From NCBI RefSeq assembly GCF_900108515.1, contig NZ_FNWW01000002.1, positions 360,875-424,874 on the forward strand: a stretch of DNA of 64,000 nucleotides, given 5' to 3'. Each line of letters begins with the position of its first letter. Positions within the stretch are counted from its first letter, which is position 1. Origin of the DNA: Halobacillus karajensis (GTDB lineage: Bacteria > Bacillota > Bacilli > Bacillales > Halobacillaceae). A program made the position numbers and the translations under genes. Shown here piece by piece: positions 17,252 to 25,258 of the stretch. Under the pieces are notes generated by a model. The model did not search any database. It was not told the DNA's origin and saw only the letters and a list, made by a program, of their open reading frames with translations.

Positions 17252-18766
17252 ATGTTTTTTGACGCTTTTGGTACGGATTCGTTTTTATTATTAACGGCTT
17301 TACTATTATTCAGCGGGGTGCTTGTAGCTAAATTCTCGAGCCGTTGGGGGATCCCTGCTTTGATTTTGTTTATTATGGTCGGCATGGCCTTTGGCAGTGA
17401 AGGACTGGGGATTGTTTATTTCAGCGACGCCAGAACTGCTCAAATTGTTGGTGTTTTTTCCCTTGTTATCATCTTGTTTGAGGGTGGTTTACATACAAAG
17501 TGGGCAACGGTACGGGCGGTTGCTGTTCCCTCTTTGTCGCTAGCCACTTTAGGCGTCTTACTAACATCCTTGATTGTTGGACTTGCCGCATTTGTTTTAT
17601 TTGAATTAAGCTGGCTGGAATCGTTTCTATTTGGCGCTATTGTAGGCTCGACAGATGCGGCTGCCGTTTTTGCCGCGTTGAAAGAACGAAACATTAAGGC
17701 AAAGATGGGCGCCACTCTTGAAGCAGAGTCAGGAACTAACGATCCAATGGCCGTCTTTTTAACATTATCGCTTATCGAGTTGATCACTTCTGAACAATCA
17801 TCATTCTGGATACTGATTCCGACTTTTTTTGTTCAAATGGGGCTTGGTTTGGTTATTGGTCTTGGATTGGGGAAAGTGGCTTCCATATCCATCAATCGCA
17901 TTAAATTGGACTCTAGTGCTTTATATCCTCTTTTTTCCGTAGCCTTTGCGTTAGCGACTTATAGTATAACCGCATTTAGCGGGGGAAGTGGATTTCTTGG
18001 GGTTTATGTCGCTGCCCTCGTTATTGGAAATAGTGAACTGACCTATAGGTATTCCATCTTCCAATTTAATGAAGGATTTGCCTGGATGGCTCAAATTCTC
18101 ATGTTCGTGATCTTAGGTTTATATGTATTTCCTAGTGAATTGTTTACAGCGTCGATTATGCTCAATGGAATCATTCTATCGATTGTGCTTATCTTGATTG
18201 CAAGACCGATGGCTGTCTTCCTATCAATGATTAAAATGAACTATTCCACAAAAGAAAAACTATTCATATCATGGGCTGGGTTGCGTGGAGCCGTCCCGAT
18301 TGTCCTTGCGACTTTCCCAATCGTTGAAGGCCTTCAGAACAGTCAAAATCTATTTAATCTTGTGTTCTTTGTTGTACTGACATCAGCGCTTGTCCAGGGT
18401 TCTACTATTTCTCTGGTAGCAAAAAGAATGAACCTTGTTGGACCGAAGAAAGATATTCCGCATCATAGTATTGAATTAATTTCAATGGGGAATGCAAAGG
18501 CGGAGATGATTCAATATCAAACAAACGCTGAGTCAGCAGTCGTCGGTAAGAAACTCCATGAGGTCAGTTTCCCTAATCGTGCCAATATTAGCGCGATCAT
18601 CCGGAATAATGAGGTGATCACGCCTTATGGAGAAACAGAAATCAAGGCTGGGGACTTCTTGTATATCCTAGTCGAGAATAAGTACAAGGAACAGTTAAAG
18701 AAGACATTAGAACAACGCGTGCAACGAAGTAAGAAAATACAAAAAGAGAAAGACGCTTTTTCATAA
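17252..18766 (+). CDS. CPA1-type K+ (Na+)/H+ antiporter with C-terminal RCK_C domain
   Basis: A 504-residue protein with about 12 helices (residues 1-390) and a soluble RCK_C/TrkA_C domain (about 405-480, with SAVVGKKLHEV and AIIRNNEVITPYGETEIKAGD). The transport core shows VGSTDAAAVFAAL and ESGTNDPMAVFLT, the paired acidic motifs of NhaP/CvrA-type antiporters. These exchange cytoplasmic K+ or Na+ for H+, and the RCK_C part can bind nucleotides such as c-di-AMP. This fits pH and salt balance in a halotolerant cell. AAGGAG stands before the ATG. Monocistronic, ending in a terminator whose loop contains the stop codon. Confidence 0.85.
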   Translation: MFFDAFGTDSFLLLTALLLFSGVLVAKFSSRWGIPALILFIMVGMAFGSEGLGIVYFSDARTAQIVGVFSLVIILFEGGLHTKWATVRAVAVPSLSLATLGVLLTSLIVGLAAFVLFELSWLESFLFGAIVGSTDAAAVFAALKERNIKAKMGATLEAESGTNDPMAVFLTLSLIELITSEQSSFWILIPTFFVQMGLGLVIGLGLGKVASISINRIKLDSSALYPLFSVAFALATYSITAFSGGSGFLGVYVAALVIGNSELTYRYSIFQFNEGFAWMAQILMFVILGLYVFPSELFTASIMLNGIILSIVLILIARPMAVFLSMIKMNYSTKEKLFISWAGLRGAVPIVLATFPIVEGLQNSQNLFNLVFFVVLTSALVQGSTISLVAKRMNLVGPKKDIPHHSIELISMGNAKAEMIQYQTNAESAVVGKKLHEVSFPNRANISAIIRNNEVITPYGETEIKAGDFLYILVENKYKEQLKKTLEQRVQRSKKIQKEKDAFS

Positions 18767-18776
18767 GGCGTCTTTT
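18748..18776 (+). terminator. Terminator of the antiporter gene
   Basis: AAAGACGC (18748-18756 region) pairs with GCGTCTTT (18768-18775) and a T-run follows; the TAA stop is within the loop. Confidence 0.88.
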
Positions 18777-18893
18777 TCTATATTTTTTATATATCGTCCC
18801 CACCTGTAGAAAAGAATAAGAGGGAAAGGACATATGTCCTTTCCGGAAACTTCAACTTCGTTTTTAATGTAATTCAGAACAGGGGGATGATCT

Positions 18894-19319
18894 ATGAAAG
18901 GGGCTATATTTTCATTACTTGGTGGTCTGTGTATCACGATGCAAGGCATTTTTAATGCGAGGATGAGTGATTCGATTGGAGGTTGGCATACCACATCAAT
19001 GGTCCATTTAGTTGCCTTCACCATATCGATTCTTATTTATTTTTATGTGAGAGACGGGAAAGGGAAAAGTTTTAAACAAGTCCCGATCCTTTATTTAATC
19101 GGTGGGACATTCGGTGTTATCGTGGTTTTTGCTGAGTTGTCAGCCATCAAAATGATCGGCCCGGCTAGTGCTATTGCCATATTGCTTGTGTCTCAGATCG
19201 GCACAGCTTTTGTTATTGAATCAAAGGGCTGGTTTGGACAAAACAAAATACCTGTGACGCTTAAGCAGGGAATTGGTATTGGGATGATGCTTGCAGGTGT
19301 TATATTTTTTCAATTGTAA
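18894..19319 (+). CDS. DMT superfamily small transporter (DUF606/YdcZ type), copy 1
   Basis: A 141-residue protein with four to five hydrophobic helices. The start MKGAIFSLLGGLCITMQGIFNARM and the end KGWFG..GIGIGMMLAGVIFFQL are typical of the DUF606 branch of the drug/metabolite transporter superfamily, which work as short subunits or dual-topology dimers. It shares the N-A-R-x-S and GWFG blocks with the second copy at 20043-20513. A gene for a Crp/Fnr regulator follows 15 bases downstream. The substrate is unknown. The GGGGGATGATCT region upstream supplies the ribosome site. Confidence 0.8.
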   Translation: MKGAIFSLLGGLCITMQGIFNARMSDSIGGWHTTSMVHLVAFTISILIYFYVRDGKGKSFKQVPILYLIGGTFGVIVVFAELSAIKMIGPASAIAILLVSQIGTAFVIESKGWFGQNKIPVTLKQGIGIGMMLAGVIFFQL

Positions 19320-19334
19320 AAAGGAGTCCGTTTT

Positions 19335-20030
19335 ATGAAAGAAAACAAAGGCATAGATTCCTTCCAGTATATGAAGGATTACGAACTTGAGCGAATTTTC
19401 CCTGTGGAGTTCAGAAAAAAGATGAGAGTTTATTCTTTTCATAAAGGAGATCTTCTTTTCACTACAGGGCAAATGCTTAATGAACTATATTTTCTAGTGG
19501 AAGGTAAAATTAAGATCTATACCCTCACGCCTGAAGGGAAATCACTCATTAACCGATTCAAACGGCCGCTTGGGGTGATTGGGGATGTGGAGTATGTGAA
19601 AGGAAGCCCTGTCATTAATTCGGTGGAAGCTGTGTCAGACGGGGTGATGCTAGCTGCTACCTTTACAGATCTAAAGGTTCTTGAAGCTAATCACCCACCA
19701 TTTACTCGTTTTTTGTTGGAAACTGTCGCACACAAATTTTATACGGAGTCCCAGGCAACGAGCCTGCACATGCTTTACCCTGTTGAAGTCCGCCTGGCGA
19801 GCTACTTATTATCCATTTCTTCGGATGGTGAAGGGACACTTTTTCATCAGGAGATGCGCACAGAGAATTTAACAGAGCTTGCCGAATGGGTCGGGACGAG
19901 TTACCGTCATTTGAACCGTGTCCTTAAAAGAATGAATGCTGGGGATATAATTGAACGTTTGAATGGTTCTATTAAAATTAAGGATCTTGAGAAACTTCGT
20001 CATTTGGCGAACGGAAACATCTATGAGTAG
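19335..20030 (+). CDS. Crp/Fnr family transcriptional regulator
   Basis: A 231-residue regulator. The N-terminal cyclic-nucleotide-binding fold spans about residues 20-130 (LFTTGQMLNELYFLVEGKIKIYTLTPEGK and IGDVEYV), and a winged helix lies at about 165-225 (TENLTELAEWVGTSYRHLNRVLKRM is the recognition part). The phosphate-binding Arg-Ser pair of true cAMP receptors is not evident, and there are no Fnr-type Cys residues, so the ligand is unknown. Its position between two DUF606 genes suggests it controls them. AAAAGGAG stands before the ATG. It resembles YeiL-type regulators in shape. Confidence 0.8.
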   Translation: MKENKGIDSFQYMKDYELERIFPVEFRKKMRVYSFHKGDLLFTTGQMLNELYFLVEGKIKIYTLTPEGKSLINRFKRPLGVIGDVEYVKGSPVINSVEAVSDGVMLAATFTDLKVLEANHPPFTRFLLETVAHKFYTESQATSLHMLYPVEVRLASYLLSISSDGEGTLFHQEMRTENLTELAEWVGTSYRHLNRVLKRMNAGDIIERLNGSIKIKDLEKLRHLANGNIYE

Positions 20031-20042
20031 GGGGAGATAACT

Positions 20043-20513
20043 ATGGTTGGAGTTCTATTTTCAGTCGTTGCGGGTGTTTTAATTAGTCTGCAAAATGTTT
20101 TTAATGCCAGGGTCAGTGAGAAAACGGGAGCCTGGGCTACCACCTCACTCGTACTTGGGCTTGGATTGGTTTGTTCATTGCCTGTGTTTTATCTCATAGA
20201 ACAAAAAAGTCTCTTTACCTTTGGGGATGTAAATAAAATATTCCTTTTTAGTGGGGTGTTTGGTGTTGGAATCGTATTTTTTCTTATGAGGGGAGTTACT
20301 TTAATCGGTCCTGCTTATGCGATTTCGATTGCGCTCATTTCACAAATCGTCATCGCCTTTATCATCAATACAAGGGGATGGTTTGGATTTGCCGCATCTC
20401 CTCTATCTATTTCCAAATTGCTGGGGATCGCCTTATTGGTTGGTGGCGTCTTAGTATACAAATTAGAAACGTTCCCTATGAAAGAAAAGGGGGTGGAAGA
20501 TATGGGGGCGTGA
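20043..20513 (+). CDS. DMT superfamily small transporter (DUF606/YdcZ type), copy 2
   Basis: A 156-residue membrane protein with five hydrophobic helices, beginning MVGVLFSVVAGVLISLQNVFNARVSEK. It follows the Crp/Fnr gene by 12 bases with GGGGGAG as ribosome site. Relative to copy 1 it has the same N-A-R-x-S, RGWFG and final GxxLLVGGVLVYKL pattern, so the two probably form a heterodimeric transporter. No ligand can be read from the sequence. The stop codon opens a terminator stem. Confidence 0.8.
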   Translation: MVGVLFSVVAGVLISLQNVFNARVSEKTGAWATTSLVLGLGLVCSLPVFYLIEQKSLFTFGDVNKIFLFSGVFGVGIVFFLMRGVTLIGPAYAISIALISQIVIAFIINTRGWFGFAASPLSISKLLGIALLVGGVLVYKLETFPMKEKGVEDMGA

Positions 20514-20536
20514 TCTGAATGCAGATCATGCTCTTT
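20508..20536 (+). terminator. Terminator of the DMT-Crp-DMT operon
   Basis: GCGTGATCTG (20508-20517) pairs with CAGATCATGC (20522-20531), one G-T pair, then a T-rich stretch. Confidence 0.8.
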
Positions 20537-20606
20537 GTTGTTTGGGAAAGATATGTAGGGAGACTTAAAAATTTGGGAACCGCGTGGTTCTAATATCCCT
20601 ATACAT

Positions 20607-20645
20607 AAAAAAAGTAAAAGCGAACCCTTCATGGGCCCGCTTCCG
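20607..20645 (-). terminator. Terminator of the YjcZ-type gene
   Basis: On the minus strand AAGCGGGCCC pairs with GGGTTCGCTT with a small internal mismatch, followed by a T-rich run. Confidence 0.65.
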
Positions 20646-20650
20646 TATGA

Positions 20651-20776
20651 TTATTTGACGTATGCGACTCCTACGATGATAAGGAGGATGAAAAGCACAA
20701 CAATCAGTGCAAAACCTCCGCCACGTTGTCCGTAGCCACCGCCGTAGCCACCGAATCCGCCGTATCCATAGCCCAT
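20651..20776 (-). CDS. YjcZ family small sporulation-associated protein
   Basis: A 41-residue protein read directly from the minus strand. It starts [16 protein letters not shown], continues [19 protein letters not shown] and ends GVAYVK. A Gly/Tyr-rich head joined to a single hydrophobic helix is the hallmark of the YjcZ/YczM family that is abundant in Bacillaceae spores. AAAGGAG lies 10 bases upstream of the ATG and a terminator follows. It is much shorter than usual gene-calling limits, but all signals agree. Confidence 0.85.
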   Translation of the reverse strand: MGYGYGGFGGYGGGYGQRGGGFALIVVLFILLIIVGVAYVK

Positions 20777-20986
20777 GAATAAACAACTCCTTTACAGAGA
20801 AATTGAGGTGATTCCTCATTACTCTCATTCTATGAAAGATTGGGTGGGGTCGCTTGTGTGCCTGTCTAGTAATATGGGAAGAATCTTACCCTCCAATTTG
20901 TTATGATAATGTTAGGGGGTATTGGTTCGATTTGGACTTGAACTCGGTGGGAGGGATGATGACCTGACATAATTTCAAAAAAAGTG

Positions 20987-21127
20987 GTGGGAAGCTTTTT
21001 GGAAGTCTCTGGATGGTATAAAGGGAAAGGTGGAATAAAGTTACCTAAGGCGGTAACTTTTTCGCTTGTGACATGTGCGGTTCTGCTCATGATAATGCCG
21101 TGGATGGTTTCAGCATTCATAGGTTAA
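20987..21127 (+). CDS. Possible small single-pass membrane protein
   Basis: A frame with GTG start codons at 20984/20987 and a TTG at 20999 encodes about 42-46 residues: a hydrophilic YKGKGGIK stretch and then one hydrophobic helix (VTFSLVTCAVLLMIMPWMVSAF). The stop overlaps the ribosome site of the following acetyltransferase gene. No strong ribosome site of its own is seen. The membrane-like composition is the only support. Confidence 0.35.
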   Translation: MGSFLEVSGWYKGKGGIKLPKAVTFSLVTCAVLLMIMPWMVSAFIG

Positions 21128-21139
21128 GGAGGGTACATA

Positions 21140-21580
21140 ATGGGGGAAAGAACGATTGTTGAACTGAATACAAAACAGGAAATCAGATCTGCTTTTCCAG
21201 TAATGAGTCAATTGCGTACAAAAGTAAAAGAAGAAGAGTACGTAGACTTGGTATGGGAAGCGCGTGAAGTTGACCGTTACCATTTATTTGCTTTGTACAA
21301 TAGCGGAGAAATAGTCGCTGTCATTGGCTTTAAAGAAATGACAACACTATATTATGGGCGGTTTATCTGGGTTTGTGATTTAGTAACGACTTTATCTCAA
21401 CGCTCAAAAGGATATGGAGAAGAATTGTTAACGTTTACAGAAAACTGGGCTTTAAAGCAAGGATATAGCAGTATAGCCCTTTCATCAGGAATAAGTCGTG
21501 AACGGGCTCATAAATTTTATGAAGAAAACATGGATTACAAACGTGTAAGTTATGTTTTTAAGAAAAGCTTTCAAGATTAA
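21140..21580 (+). CDS. GNAT family N-acetyltransferase
   Basis: A 146-residue acetyltransferase. The acetyl-CoA site is seen as LVTTLSQRSKGYGEELLTFTENWA near residues 80-99 (QRSKGYG is the R/Q-x-x-G-x-G motif), and SSGISRERAHKFYEENMDYKR is the usual C-terminal helix and strand where many GNATs have HRFYE.. .Substrate unknown. TAAGGAGGG precedes the ATG. A gene of its own, followed by a hairpin at 21627. Confidence 0.8.
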   Translation: MGERTIVELNTKQEIRSAFPVMSQLRTKVKEEEYVDLVWEAREVDRYHLFALYNSGEIVAVIGFKEMTTLYYGRFIWVCDLVTTLSQRSKGYGEELLTFTENWALKQGYSSIALSSGISRERAHKFYEENMDYKRVSYVFKKSFQD

Positions 21581-21626
21581 TGTGCCTGTATCAGCATAAT
21601 AGAAGTAAATTACATAGGTAAGGTTT

Positions 21627-21655
21627 TCAAGAGCACTCCACGCTCTTGAGGCTTT
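21627..21655 (+). terminator. Hairpin after the acetyltransferase gene
   Basis: CAAGAGC (about 21627) pairs with GCTCTTG, then AGGCTTTCTT. Moderate terminator. Confidence 0.6.
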
Positions 21656-21682
21656 CTTAGAAACAGGCAGGGAGGATGACGT

Positions 21683-22141
21683 ATGATTCAATGGGAAAAC
21701 GAACGGATCATTCATGCATCGATTGAAGAAGTATGGGAGCTCTTCAGGGATTATAATATCAAAAGGATTATGCCCAAAGTAGAAGAGCATGAATTAATTG
21801 AAAAATCGGAAACAACCGTTGGTGCTAAACATCGGCAGACGTATCGAGAAGGGAAACGTCTCGAAACATACACGGTAGAAACATTGGATTATGAGGATTC
21901 ACCAGAAAGGAAGTATAAAGAAATCGCTTTCGTAATTGGACGAGCCTTCGAAGTGACTGCCTCTTTCAAATTAGTAAAAATCGATGATAACCGGACGCGA
22001 TTTGTATATGCCGGGCAGAACAAGGGTGTAAACTTCATTGGAAAAGCGATGATGAAACTTGCGAATAAAAAAGGAAATGAGCGTGTTGTTGAGGAATTCC
22101 TTGATCGTGTTGAAAATGAAGCAACCCGGCCAAACGTTTAA
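21683..22141 (+). CDS. SRPBCC (START-like) family protein
   Basis: A 152-residue protein with the opening IIHASIEEVWELFRDYN of the SRPBCC/polyketide-cyclase fold, followed by alternating strands and a long C-terminal helix. These proteins form a hydrophobic pocket for lipids or small molecules. No specific ligand is visible. GGGAGGATGACGT precedes the ATG. Confidence 0.75.
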   Translation: MIQWENERIIHASIEEVWELFRDYNIKRIMPKVEEHELIEKSETTVGAKHRQTYREGKRLETYTVETLDYEDSPERKYKEIAFVIGRAFEVTASFKLVKIDDNRTRFVYAGQNKGVNFIGKAMMKLANKKGNERVVEEFLDRVENEATRPNV

Positions 22142-22245
22142 ACTCGTCTTAGGGTGAGTTTTCTTTTGCCTATGTGGTAGTGGGAGCGTATGAATGGGAA
22201 GATTCATGCATAGGATGTTTATAGCTTGGAAAGGGGATGAGCTGT

Positions 22246-23142
22246 ATGCATAACTCTCCACAAGGGGTTTCCTATCCGGATTCTACTTTAAATAGAAATG
22301 CTTTAGAAATGAATGATATTTTTTTGGATGCTGTCAAAAAGAAAGCGAAAGCCGTGCGTTTATTCAATGCATTGGGCGAAGCGGCTCCCGATAAAAAGCA
22401 TGAACACGAAATACTAAAAGCATTGGAAAACGAAAAGAGGCATCTGAACCATTTCACACATTTATATACTTCTTTTACAGGGACGGAACCAGAGTATGAA
22501 AGAGAAGAGCCACAATTTCAAACGTATGAAGAAGGATTAAGAGAAGGATATGATGCAGGATTAGAAGAGTTCGAAAAATATAGAAACGTTTATTCTAAGA
22601 ATGGCCATAACCAATGGGGAGATGTCTTTTACAGAGCATGCCATGATAAAGCAGTGACTACAAACCGTTTGGTTGCTTTATCACGAGGTGAAAGACAAAT
22701 AAATACGAAGGATTATGGAAAACAGCCTTTTGTCGTCGATATGGAAGAAGCAGCAAAGAAGAATGGCCATTTTCGTACAGCTTTATGGACGGGTAATCAT
22801 TTGCAGATAACGTTGATGAGTATCCCAGTCGGAGATGATATTGGTTTAGAAGTTCACCCGGATGTGGATCAATTTTTACGAATTGAAGAAGGTCAGGGGC
22901 TTGTCCAAATGGGGGATGAAAAATACCAATTGAATTTTCAACAAAGAGTATCAGATGATTCTGCTATCATGGTACCGGCAGGAACATGGCATAACCTTAT
23001 CAATACAGGGCCGCAACCTTTAAAGCTTTATTCGATTTATGCCCCTCCTGAACATTCTTTTGGTACTGTCCATCATACAAAAGCGGATACAGTATTGGGG
23101 CATAAGGATCACAATGAAGGGAGAAAGGGCATTCGGGAATAG
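22246..23142 (+). CDS. Ferritin-like/cupin fusion protein
   Basis: A 298-residue protein from the ATG at 22246; an upstream ATG at 22237 is too close to AAGGGG (22231-22236). The N-terminal part, about residues 15-145, is helical with repeated Glu/His positions (KKHEHEILKALENEKRHLNHF and DVFYRACHDKAVTTNRL), like rubrerythrin or coat-associated ferritin-like domains. The C-terminal part, about 165-275, is a cupin: IGLEVHPDVDQFLRIEEGQGLVQMG with the metal His/Glu set, then MVPAGTWHNLINTG. The joining of the two suggests a metal-dependent protein, possibly related to sporulation; function is unknown. The end is His-rich (HHTK, GHKDH). Confidence 0.75.
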   Translation: MHNSPQGVSYPDSTLNRNALEMNDIFLDAVKKKAKAVRLFNALGEAAPDKKHEHEILKALENEKRHLNHFTHLYTSFTGTEPEYEREEPQFQTYEEGLREGYDAGLEEFEKYRNVYSKNGHNQWGDVFYRACHDKAVTTNRLVALSRGERQINTKDYGKQPFVVDMEEAAKKNGHFRTALWTGNHLQITLMSIPVGDDIGLEVHPDVDQFLRIEEGQGLVQMGDEKYQLNFQQRVSDDSAIMVPAGTWHNLINTGPQPLKLYSIYAPPEHSFGTVHHTKADTVLGHKDHNEGRKGIRE

Positions 23143-23529
23143 ATTTAGAAGTCAGGCAGTTTTCCGAAAAATTTATAATGAAAAGAAAGGGATGGAGCCC
23201 AGGTAATTAAATACAAACGATCAATGTGTTATTTCTTTCGTTTAACTGCAGATGGTTCATTCCTTCGCAAACCTATGTATACGATCGTTCTGAATAAAAG
23301 GATCTCTCTAAATCACTAGAACAAGGAATCTGTGTCCTTTATAATCATGACATTTACCTTAGAGGGGAGAAGGGTAGAAAAATAATAGATATTAAAATGA
23401 AACGCCGGGGGAATACCCGGCGTTTTTCACGTGTTAGCATCTAGCAATGACCAATAGAATCGAAGATGTTTCTATTGGGATCTTGTATTTTAGCCATCGA
23501 ACGTAAGTTACTTACAGGCGAAGCTCCAT
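23143..23529. other. Intergenic stretch between convergent genes
   Basis: Nothing coding is supported in these 390 bases apart from the terminator at 23399-23427 and short untranslated ends of the two genes. Confidence 0.4.
23399..23427. terminator. Hairpin terminator, GC-rich
   Basis: AAACGCCGGG pairs with CCCGGCGTTT around a short loop, with T residues after it; it can serve the plus-strand fusion gene, and through its A-run possibly the minus strand. Confidence 0.85.
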
Positions 23530-24513
23530 TTAATAGACTTTATCCCCGTTGAAAATAGAGTTTTTTACAATGACATAATCGACGTGACGTATGCTTTCAA
23601 GCTCCATTCCTCCGGCATAACTAATGGCAGATTGTAGATCCTGCTCCATTTCAGTCAATGTGTCCTTTAATGCACCCTTATGTTCCACATACATTCTTTT
23701 TCCTTCTACGTTCTTTTTTTCCCCTTTTTGAAACTCAGAAGCAGAACCGAAATATTCTTTAAAAAGCTTTCCTTCTTTTTCGACGGTCACACCAGGGGAT
23801 TCCTCGTGGCCTGCAAAAAGGGAGCCGATCATAACCATGGTCGCGCCGAAGCGAATGGATTTGGCAATATCTCCATGTGTTCGGATACCTCCATCTGCAA
23901 TAACGGGCTTGCTTGCTGCCTTGGCACACCAACGAAGAGCTGCTAGCTGCCAGCCTCCCGTACCGAAACCAGTTTTAACCTTCGTGATGCATACTTTTCC
24001 AGGTCCGATACCGACTTTTGTCGCATCGGCCCCTGCATTTTCCAACTCACGAACAGCTTCCGGTGTACCAACATTTCCGGCGATGACAAATGTCTCAGGT
24101 AACCGTTGTTTGATGTGTTGAATCATTTCAATCACAGCTGTGGAGTGACCATGCGCAATATCAATTGTTATGAACTCCGGTGTTAAATCTTTGTCTGCCA
24201 ATGTTTGAACGAATTCATATTCTTCAGGTTTAACCCCGACACTAATCGAAGCGATTAATCCTTTGGATTGCATGTCTTCAACAAAGTGAAGTCGAGTTTC
24301 AGGCTCAAAACGATGCATGACATAAAAATATCCTTCGTGTGCAAGTTTTGCAGCAATGGACTCATCCACTATTGTCTGCATGTTTGCAGGTACAACAGGT
24401 AATTTGAATTTATGGTTTCCCAGTTTGACTGAGGGATCACATTCTGAACGGCTATTTACTACACATTTTGCGGGAATTAGTTGTACATCTTCATAATCAA
24501 ATACATTTTCCAC
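23530..24513 (-). CDS. guaC: GMP reductase
   Basis: A 327-residue enzyme that converts GMP to IMP with NADPH, part of purine interconversion. It matches Bacillus GuaC almost along its length: [16 protein letters not shown] at the start, [17 protein letters not shown] with the catalytic Cys, [17 protein letters not shown], and [11 protein letters not shown] at the end. The start is the GTG at 24513, directly after TAGGAG; this gives MENVF as in relatives, while an upstream GTG would overlap the ribosome site. A sigma-A promoter is visible upstream. Monocistronic on the minus strand. Confidence 0.95.
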   Translation of the reverse strand: MENVFDYEDVQLIPAKCVVNSRSECDPSVKLGNHKFKLPVVPANMQTIVDESIAAKLAHEGYFYVMHRFEPETRLHFVEDMQSKGLIASISVGVKPEEYEFVQTLADKDLTPEFITIDIAHGHSTAVIEMIQHIKQRLPETFVIAGNVGTPEAVRELENAGADATKVGIGPGKVCITKVKTGFGTGGWQLAALRWCAKAASKPVIADGGIRTHGDIAKSIRFGATMVMIGSLFAGHEESPGVTVEKEGKLFKEYFGSASEFQKGEKKNVEGKRMYVEHKGALKDTLTEMEQDLQSAISYAGGMELESIRHVDYVIVKNSIFNGDKVY

Positions 24514-24575
24514 AGAAATCACTCCTAAAACCGAATATTATTAATTGTTTAATTTGTAAATGTTCGTACCTTTGT

Positions 24576-24604
24576 AATTTACCTTATCTTGAGTTAATTG
24601 TCAA
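24576..24604 (-). promoter_or_regulatory. Sigma-A-type promoter for guaC
   Basis: On the minus strand TTGACA (24604-24599), a 17-base spacer, then TAAATT (24581-24576). The -35 is perfect. No purine riboswitch or PurBox-like element was recognised next to it. Confidence 0.6.
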
Positions 24605-24641
24605 AGATTCATGGTAAAATGTTGATGAAGGGGGAAGAGTC

Positions 24642-25175
24642 ATGTTTTTTCATAAAGTTGATAATGAGATTTCACTTAAATTGGCAGAATTGGAAGATGC
24701 AGAAGAGTTATTTCAGCTAACCGATGGATCAAGAGATCATCTGCGAAAATGGCTGCCTTGGCTTGATTTCACGAAAACCGTTGAAGATACAAGAGCATTT
24801 ATTCAATCATCTAGAAATAATTTTTCTCGGAATAAGAGTTTAACAACAATCATCCTTTACCGTGGGGATATTGTGGGTACCGCTGGTTTTAATGAAATGG
24901 ATCTTACAAATCATTCTGTTAAAATTGGTTATTGGCTAGGTGAGGATTTTCAGGGGAAAGGAATTATGACACGAGTGGTTGAAGCTTTAACCAATTATGC
25001 ATGGAAAGAATTGAACATGAACCGAGTGGAAATAAGGGTCGCGCATGGGAATAAGAAGAGCGCATCGATTCCGAAACGTCTTGGGTTTAAAGAAGAAGGG
25101 CGGATTCGCTCTGCAGAATGGTTGTATGACCACTACGTGGACCATATTATTTTTGGATTGCTGGCCCATGAATAG
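24642..25175 (+). CDS. RimL/YdaF-like GNAT acetyltransferase
   Basis: A 177-residue acetyltransferase of the ribosomal-protein-acetylase-like branch. Visible signatures are the start HKVDNEISLKLAELEDAEELF, LRKWLPWL, IGYWLGEDFQGKGIMTRVVEAL (acetyl-CoA loop) and NRVEIRVAHGNKKSASIPKRLGFKEEG. The order and spacing match Bacillus YdaF. It may modify protein N-termini or small molecules; the target is unknown. GGGGGAAGAG precedes the ATG. It is divergent from guaC. Confidence 0.85.
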   Translation: MFFHKVDNEISLKLAELEDAEELFQLTDGSRDHLRKWLPWLDFTKTVEDTRAFIQSSRNNFSRNKSLTTIILYRGDIVGTAGFNEMDLTNHSVKIGYWLGEDFQGKGIMTRVVEALTNYAWKELNMNRVEIRVAHGNKKSASIPKRLGFKEEGRIRSAEWLYDHYVDHIIFGLLAHE

Positions 25176-25204
25176 GTGAATGGTCAGGTGAATAGGTGAA
25201 TGGT
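25169..25204 (+). repeat. Short direct repeat at the end of the acetyltransferase gene
   Basis: A 16-base unit, TGAATAGGTGAATGGT, occurs at 25169-25184 and 25189-25204, period 20. The first copy includes the stop codon of the acetyltransferase gene. Confidence 0.75.
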
Positions 25205-25258
25205 TTAATACGAAAGTAGAGATAAATAAAAACAGAAACCAATGTCGGAGGATTAAAA

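Noticed and set aside
23143..23395. Short protein-like frames between the cupin fusion gene and guaC
   Set aside because: Stops in all frames at short distance and no recognised family.
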